7,467 bases of DNA from Rhodoferax sp. (lineage in GTDB: Bacteria > Pseudomonadota > Gammaproteobacteria > Burkholderiales > Burkholderiaceae_C): positions 1 through 7,467 of the forward strand of contig JAQSDS010000054.1 of assembly GCA_029946045.1 (NCBI GenBank), given 5' to 3'. The position numbers and the translations under genes are program-made. The notes under the pieces were generated by a model. The model was not told the DNA's origin. It saw only the letters and a list, made by a program, of their open reading frames with translations, and searched no databases. This document shows, piece after piece, positions 5,747 through 7,467 of the stretch (positions are counted from its first letter, which is position 1; each line of letters opens with the position of its first letter).

Positions 5747-5792
5747 CATTGCGGGTCAGACCACTCACAAAGCGACGTGCGCTGACCCCAAC
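5747..5792. repeat. REP-like unit nested in copy B
   Basis: The 36-nt hairpin 5753-5788 matches the tandem units at 5079-5246, in the same orientation, with GGGTCAGA/GCTGACCC as the outer stem (one changed pair). The leading TAACTTGAAA part of the unit is not conserved. It begins where similarity to copy A breaks off, so it came with the insert or marks its left edge. Confidence 0.8.
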
Positions 5793-5827
5793 TTATCCTA
5801 AGTAGGCGTTACACCCAACCCGGCACG

Positions 5828-5936
5828 GCGACCGGGCCATGCGCATGCGGTTTTGGGGGCAAATCACATGCGAAATCGCGGGTGCCTTGCGTCGAGCGGC
5901 TGTCTGCGCGCGCCTTTGCCCCCAAAGCCCGGTCGC
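5828..5936. repeat. 109-nt two-part hairpin ending at the insert junction
   Basis: GCGACCGGGC (5828-5837) pairs perfectly with GCCCGGTCGC (5927-5936). TTTGGGGGCAAA (5852-5863) pairs perfectly with TTTGCCCCCAAA (5915-5926). On the right the two arms touch. On the left they are separated by 14 nt containing the palindrome ATGCGCAT. The hairpin ends at 5936, one base before sequence shared with copy A resumes. No T-tract follows, so it is not a standard terminator. It may be a separate hairpin element inside copy B. Confidence 0.75.
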
Positions 5937-5990
5937 ATGACCCCATCCCCGTACCTGAACGCCTGGACTTGTCGACCTACAGCCGTCTGG

Positions 5991-6080
5991 AATCAGTCGG
6001 GTGAGGCGTTTTTCGAAGGTCGAGGAGGAGTCCGCGCAGCGGACGGGGGACACGTAGCAAAGCGCATCGCTCGGCTGATT
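5991..6080 (+). other. Long foldback in copy B, candidate structured RNA
   Basis: This is the counterpart of 2115-2204. Arm 5991-6008 pairs with 6063-6080. Of the four positions that are not Watson-Crick, three are G-U on the plus strand and one is G-A. The inner hairpin GTCCGC-GCA-GCGGAC (6030-6044) is perfect here, whereas copy A has one A-A mismatch. On the minus strand the G-U positions become A-C mismatches, so any RNA would be read on plus. Confidence 0.5.
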
Positions 6081-6143
6081 GGGAAAGCGCCGTGATGCAG
6101 CCTTTGGCTCGGAATCTATCCCACATCACTTTGAATCGCACCC

Positions 6144-6152
6144 CTTCCGCAC
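6144..6152. repeat. Target-site duplication, right copy
   Basis: CTTCCGCAC directly follows the GCACCC right end of the element at 5714-6143 and is identical to 5705-5713. Confidence 0.88.
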
Positions 6153-6185
6153 GCACGCACCAGCCAGGGTGCTAAGCTCAGGCTC

Positions 6186-6527
6186 ATGAAACTTATCCTC
6201 AAATGGCTGCTCAGTGCTGCCGCCCTGCTGTGTGTGGCCTACCTTTACAGCGGTGTTGTTGTCAGCAGCTTGGGTGCTGCGCTGATCGCTGCCTTGGTCA
6301 TCGGACTCTTCAACATGGTGCTGCGCCCGGTGCTGGTTGTGTTAACCCTGCCGGTGACCGTGGTCACGCTGGGGCTATTTTTGTTTGTCATCAATGCCTT
6401 GATGTTCTGGTCGGCCGCAGGCATCCTGGATGGTTTTTATGTGCGCGACTTCTATGCGGCACTGTGGGGCTCGCTGATTTACTCGGTGCTTGGACTGCTC
6501 ATTGATGCCGCGTTCGGCCGGAAATAG
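6186..6527 (+). CDS. Phage-holin-like superfamily IV membrane protein (YvlD-like)
   Basis: A 113-residue inner-membrane protein with about four hydrophobic helices (roughly 4-20, 24-42, 48-76 and 88-108) and almost no soluble part. The segment NMVLRPVLVVLTLPVTVVTLGLFLFVINALMFW (43-75), with the LRP, central Pro, Gly and Phe-x-x-Asn pattern, is the signature of the Phage_holin_4_2 / YvlD family. Most members are chromosomal and not lysis proteins. Roles in the envelope-stress response are suggested for some Gram-positive members; the role here is unknown. ATG 6186 gives the normal family N-terminus, preceded by only a weak purine stretch. The gene starts 34 bp after the right target duplication of the upstream element. 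It converges on the M48 gene with a 4-bp gap and no visible intrinsic terminator between. Confidence 0.9.
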   Translation: MKLILKWLLSAAALLCVAYLYSGVVVSSLGAALIAALVIGLFNMVLRPVLVVLTLPVTVVTLGLFLFVINALMFWSAAGILDGFYVRDFYAALWGSLIYSVLGLLIDAAFGRK

Positions 6528-6531
6528 GACT

Positions 6532-7467
6532 TCAGGGCTCCTGTGCCTGATCTTTCAGCAAAGCCTCGATCTGACGGCGCCGGGTGTCAATGATGGACGC
6601 ATCGATATGGTCCGCCCTGGAAGCTGAAGCCCCAGCGCCCCGCAGCCTCTCCTGCGCTGCTTTCAACCGGTCCAAAGCACCCGCGTAGTCCAATTGGGCG
6701 ACCCGCGCCTCAGCCTCGGCACCCAAGGCGCGCAAGCCCTGATTCTGCGCCGCATAGATGCTGGCCAGCGACTGCCAAACCAGGGCATCATGAGGCTGAC
6801 TGACCAACCAATTTTGCAGGTTTTGCGCCACTTGGTCCAACAGCGGCGCCTGGCCACCCTGCATGCCGATTTGCGCCTGCAGCACCAGGTCCGGGCGGCG
6901 CAAGGCCGTCACGGGTCGGGAGGGGTCCAGTCCGACATCGCCCCCCGGGCCGCGCGCGGCCAGTTCAATTTCGACGCCGAGCCATCGCACCTGCCGTAAC
7001 GCCTCGGGGTCGTCCATGAGCACTTGCCGCAAACGCGCAAACTGTTTGCGTGCCTGCACCACATCCCGCATGCGGCTGGCGGCCATGGCCGCACCATAGA
7101 AGATGCCTGCCTGCTGCGCACTGGCCTGGCTGGCCAGGCCCGCATCATCGGCCTGTGATTGCCAACCGCGTTGTGCATCGGCACCCGGATTGGACAGAAC
7201 CCGGGCCCGTGCCGTCAACATCGCATGGGTCACGCCAGGGATCACAGTAACAGCGTGCGGCGCGCCCAGGGGCAGCCGCGACTGCATGTCGGCGATACGC
7301 TCGGTGGTCAGTGGATGGCTGCGCAGGTAAGGGTAGGCTCCGCTGTCGTTAAGGCGCGCAGCCTGTTGCAGCTTGTCAAACATGCCCACGAACCCCTGGG
7401 CCTCAAATCCTGCCTGGGTCATGACGCCAAAGCCGATCCGGTCGGCTTCGCGCTCCATGTCGCGTGA
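6532..7467 (-). CDS. M48 family zinc metallopeptidase with C-terminal TPR-like region (BepA/YfgC type), 3' part
   Basis: The frame is open from the right edge, so the N-terminus and the HExxH zinc site lie outside the window; the ATG at 7458 is internal. The first visible residues SRDMEREADRIGF hold the ExEAD motif of M48 peptidases, whose first Glu is the third zinc ligand. Next come VMTQAGFEAQGFVGMFDKL and SHPLTTERIADMQSRL (by about residue 60), as in E. coli BepA/YfgC. The remaining 250 residues are helical, Ala/Gln/Leu-rich and lack catalytic motifs. Segments such as DALVWQSLASIYAAQNQGLRALGAEAEAR and ALDRLKAAQE look like TPR helices, the part that in BepA contacts the BAM machinery. The expected role is periplasmic proteolysis or quality control of outer-membrane proteins. 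A signal peptide should lie upstream. About 311 residues are visible; full length would be near 480-500. Confidence 0.92.
   Translation of the reverse strand, partial: SRDMEREADRIGFGVMTQAGFEAQGFVGMFDKLQQAARLNDSGAYPYLRSHPLTTERIADMQSRLPLGAPHAVTVIPGVTHAMLTARARVLSNPGADAQRGWQSQADDAGLASQASAQQAGIFYGAAMAASRMRDVVQARKQFARLRQVLMDDPEALRQVRWLGVEIELAARGPGGDVGLDPSRPVTALRRPDLVLQAQIGMQGGQAPLLDQVAQNLQNWLVSQPHDALVWQSLASIYAAQNQGLRALGAEAEARVAQLDYAGALDRLKAAQERLRGAGASASRADHIDASIIDTRRRQIEALLKDQAQEP

Larger units (their letters stand above)
5714..6143. mobile_element. Non-autonomous transposon-like element (MITE-like), copy B, 430 bp
   Basis: The left end GGGTGCAATTCAAACTG and the right end (inward, minus strand) GGGTGCGATTCAAAGTG form terminal inverted repeats of 22 bp with three mismatches. 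A perfect 9-bp duplication, CTTCCGCAC, flanks the element at 5705-5713 and 6144-6152, which is direct evidence of transposition. The first 33 bp and the last 207 bp correspond to copy A (2025-2267). Between them copy B has about 190 bp more, made of a REP unit and a 109-nt hairpin. No transposase is present, so it must have been moved by an enzyme encoded elsewhere. A 9-bp duplication occurs with several IS families and does not identify one. It occupies most of the 497-bp gap between the divergent DUF3717-DUF1289 and holin-like genes. Confidence 0.85.

Noticed and set aside
5853..6095. 80-residue plus-strand reading frame inside copy B, with a matching open frame in copy A (from 2061)
   Set aside because: Both copies are open for about 47 codons, but most differences between them fall at first or second codon positions and change the residue; only a few are synonymous. 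Copy A also stops at a TGA where copy B reads through. This is not the pattern of a conserved protein; the conserved feature is the foldback.

Overview
The window looks like an ordinary chromosomal stretch from a GC-rich betaproteobacterium, most likely Burkholderiales and close to Comamonadaceae (Rhodoferax/Polaromonas type). This is inferred from gene content, not from a database search: a periplasmic cytochrome c', a stand-alone heptose-1-phosphate adenylyltransferase (a split HldE), a purB-yaeQ pair and a fused DUF3717-DUF1289 protein.

Layout. Positions 1-350 hold the 3' end of a cytochrome c' gene, closed by a good intrinsic terminator (352-384). Three minus-strand genes follow: rfaE2/hldC (384-878), a small zinc-ribbon protein (934-1152) and a YibF-like glutathione S-transferase (1266-1880). 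Plus-strand purB (2309-3688) and yaeQ (3699-4259) form a tight pair, followed by a FabG-type short-chain dehydrogenase (4335-5081). A minus-strand DUF3717-DUF1289 gene (5269-5688) converges on the dehydrogenase. A small membrane protein of the phage-holin-like/YvlD family (6186-6527) converges on the C-terminal part of an M48 zinc metallopeptidase (6532-7467, 5' end outside the window). The genes are mostly housekeeping and do not make up one pathway.

The unusual material lies between the genes. (i) Two related small transposon-like elements with no transposase (2025-2267 and 5714-6143) share imperfect terminal inverted repeats of about 22 bp beginning GGGTGC. The second is bracketed by a perfect 9-bp target-site duplication, CTTCCGCAC. 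Both carry a long internal foldback, and most of the differences between copies in its stem give G-U pairs on one strand only, which suggests an RNA. (ii) A 56-bp palindromic REP-like unit occurs three times in tandem after the dehydrogenase. A truncated fourth copy follows at the 3' end of the DUF gene, and another copy is nested inside the second element. (iii) The nested insert also carries a 109-nt hairpin that ends exactly at the insert junction. (iv) The left end of the second element places a -35-like TTGAAT exactly 17 bp from TATGAT in the flank, so the insertion may have created the promoter of the DUF3717-DUF1289 gene.

I found no CRISPR array, tRNA, rRNA, defence system or complete transposase gene.
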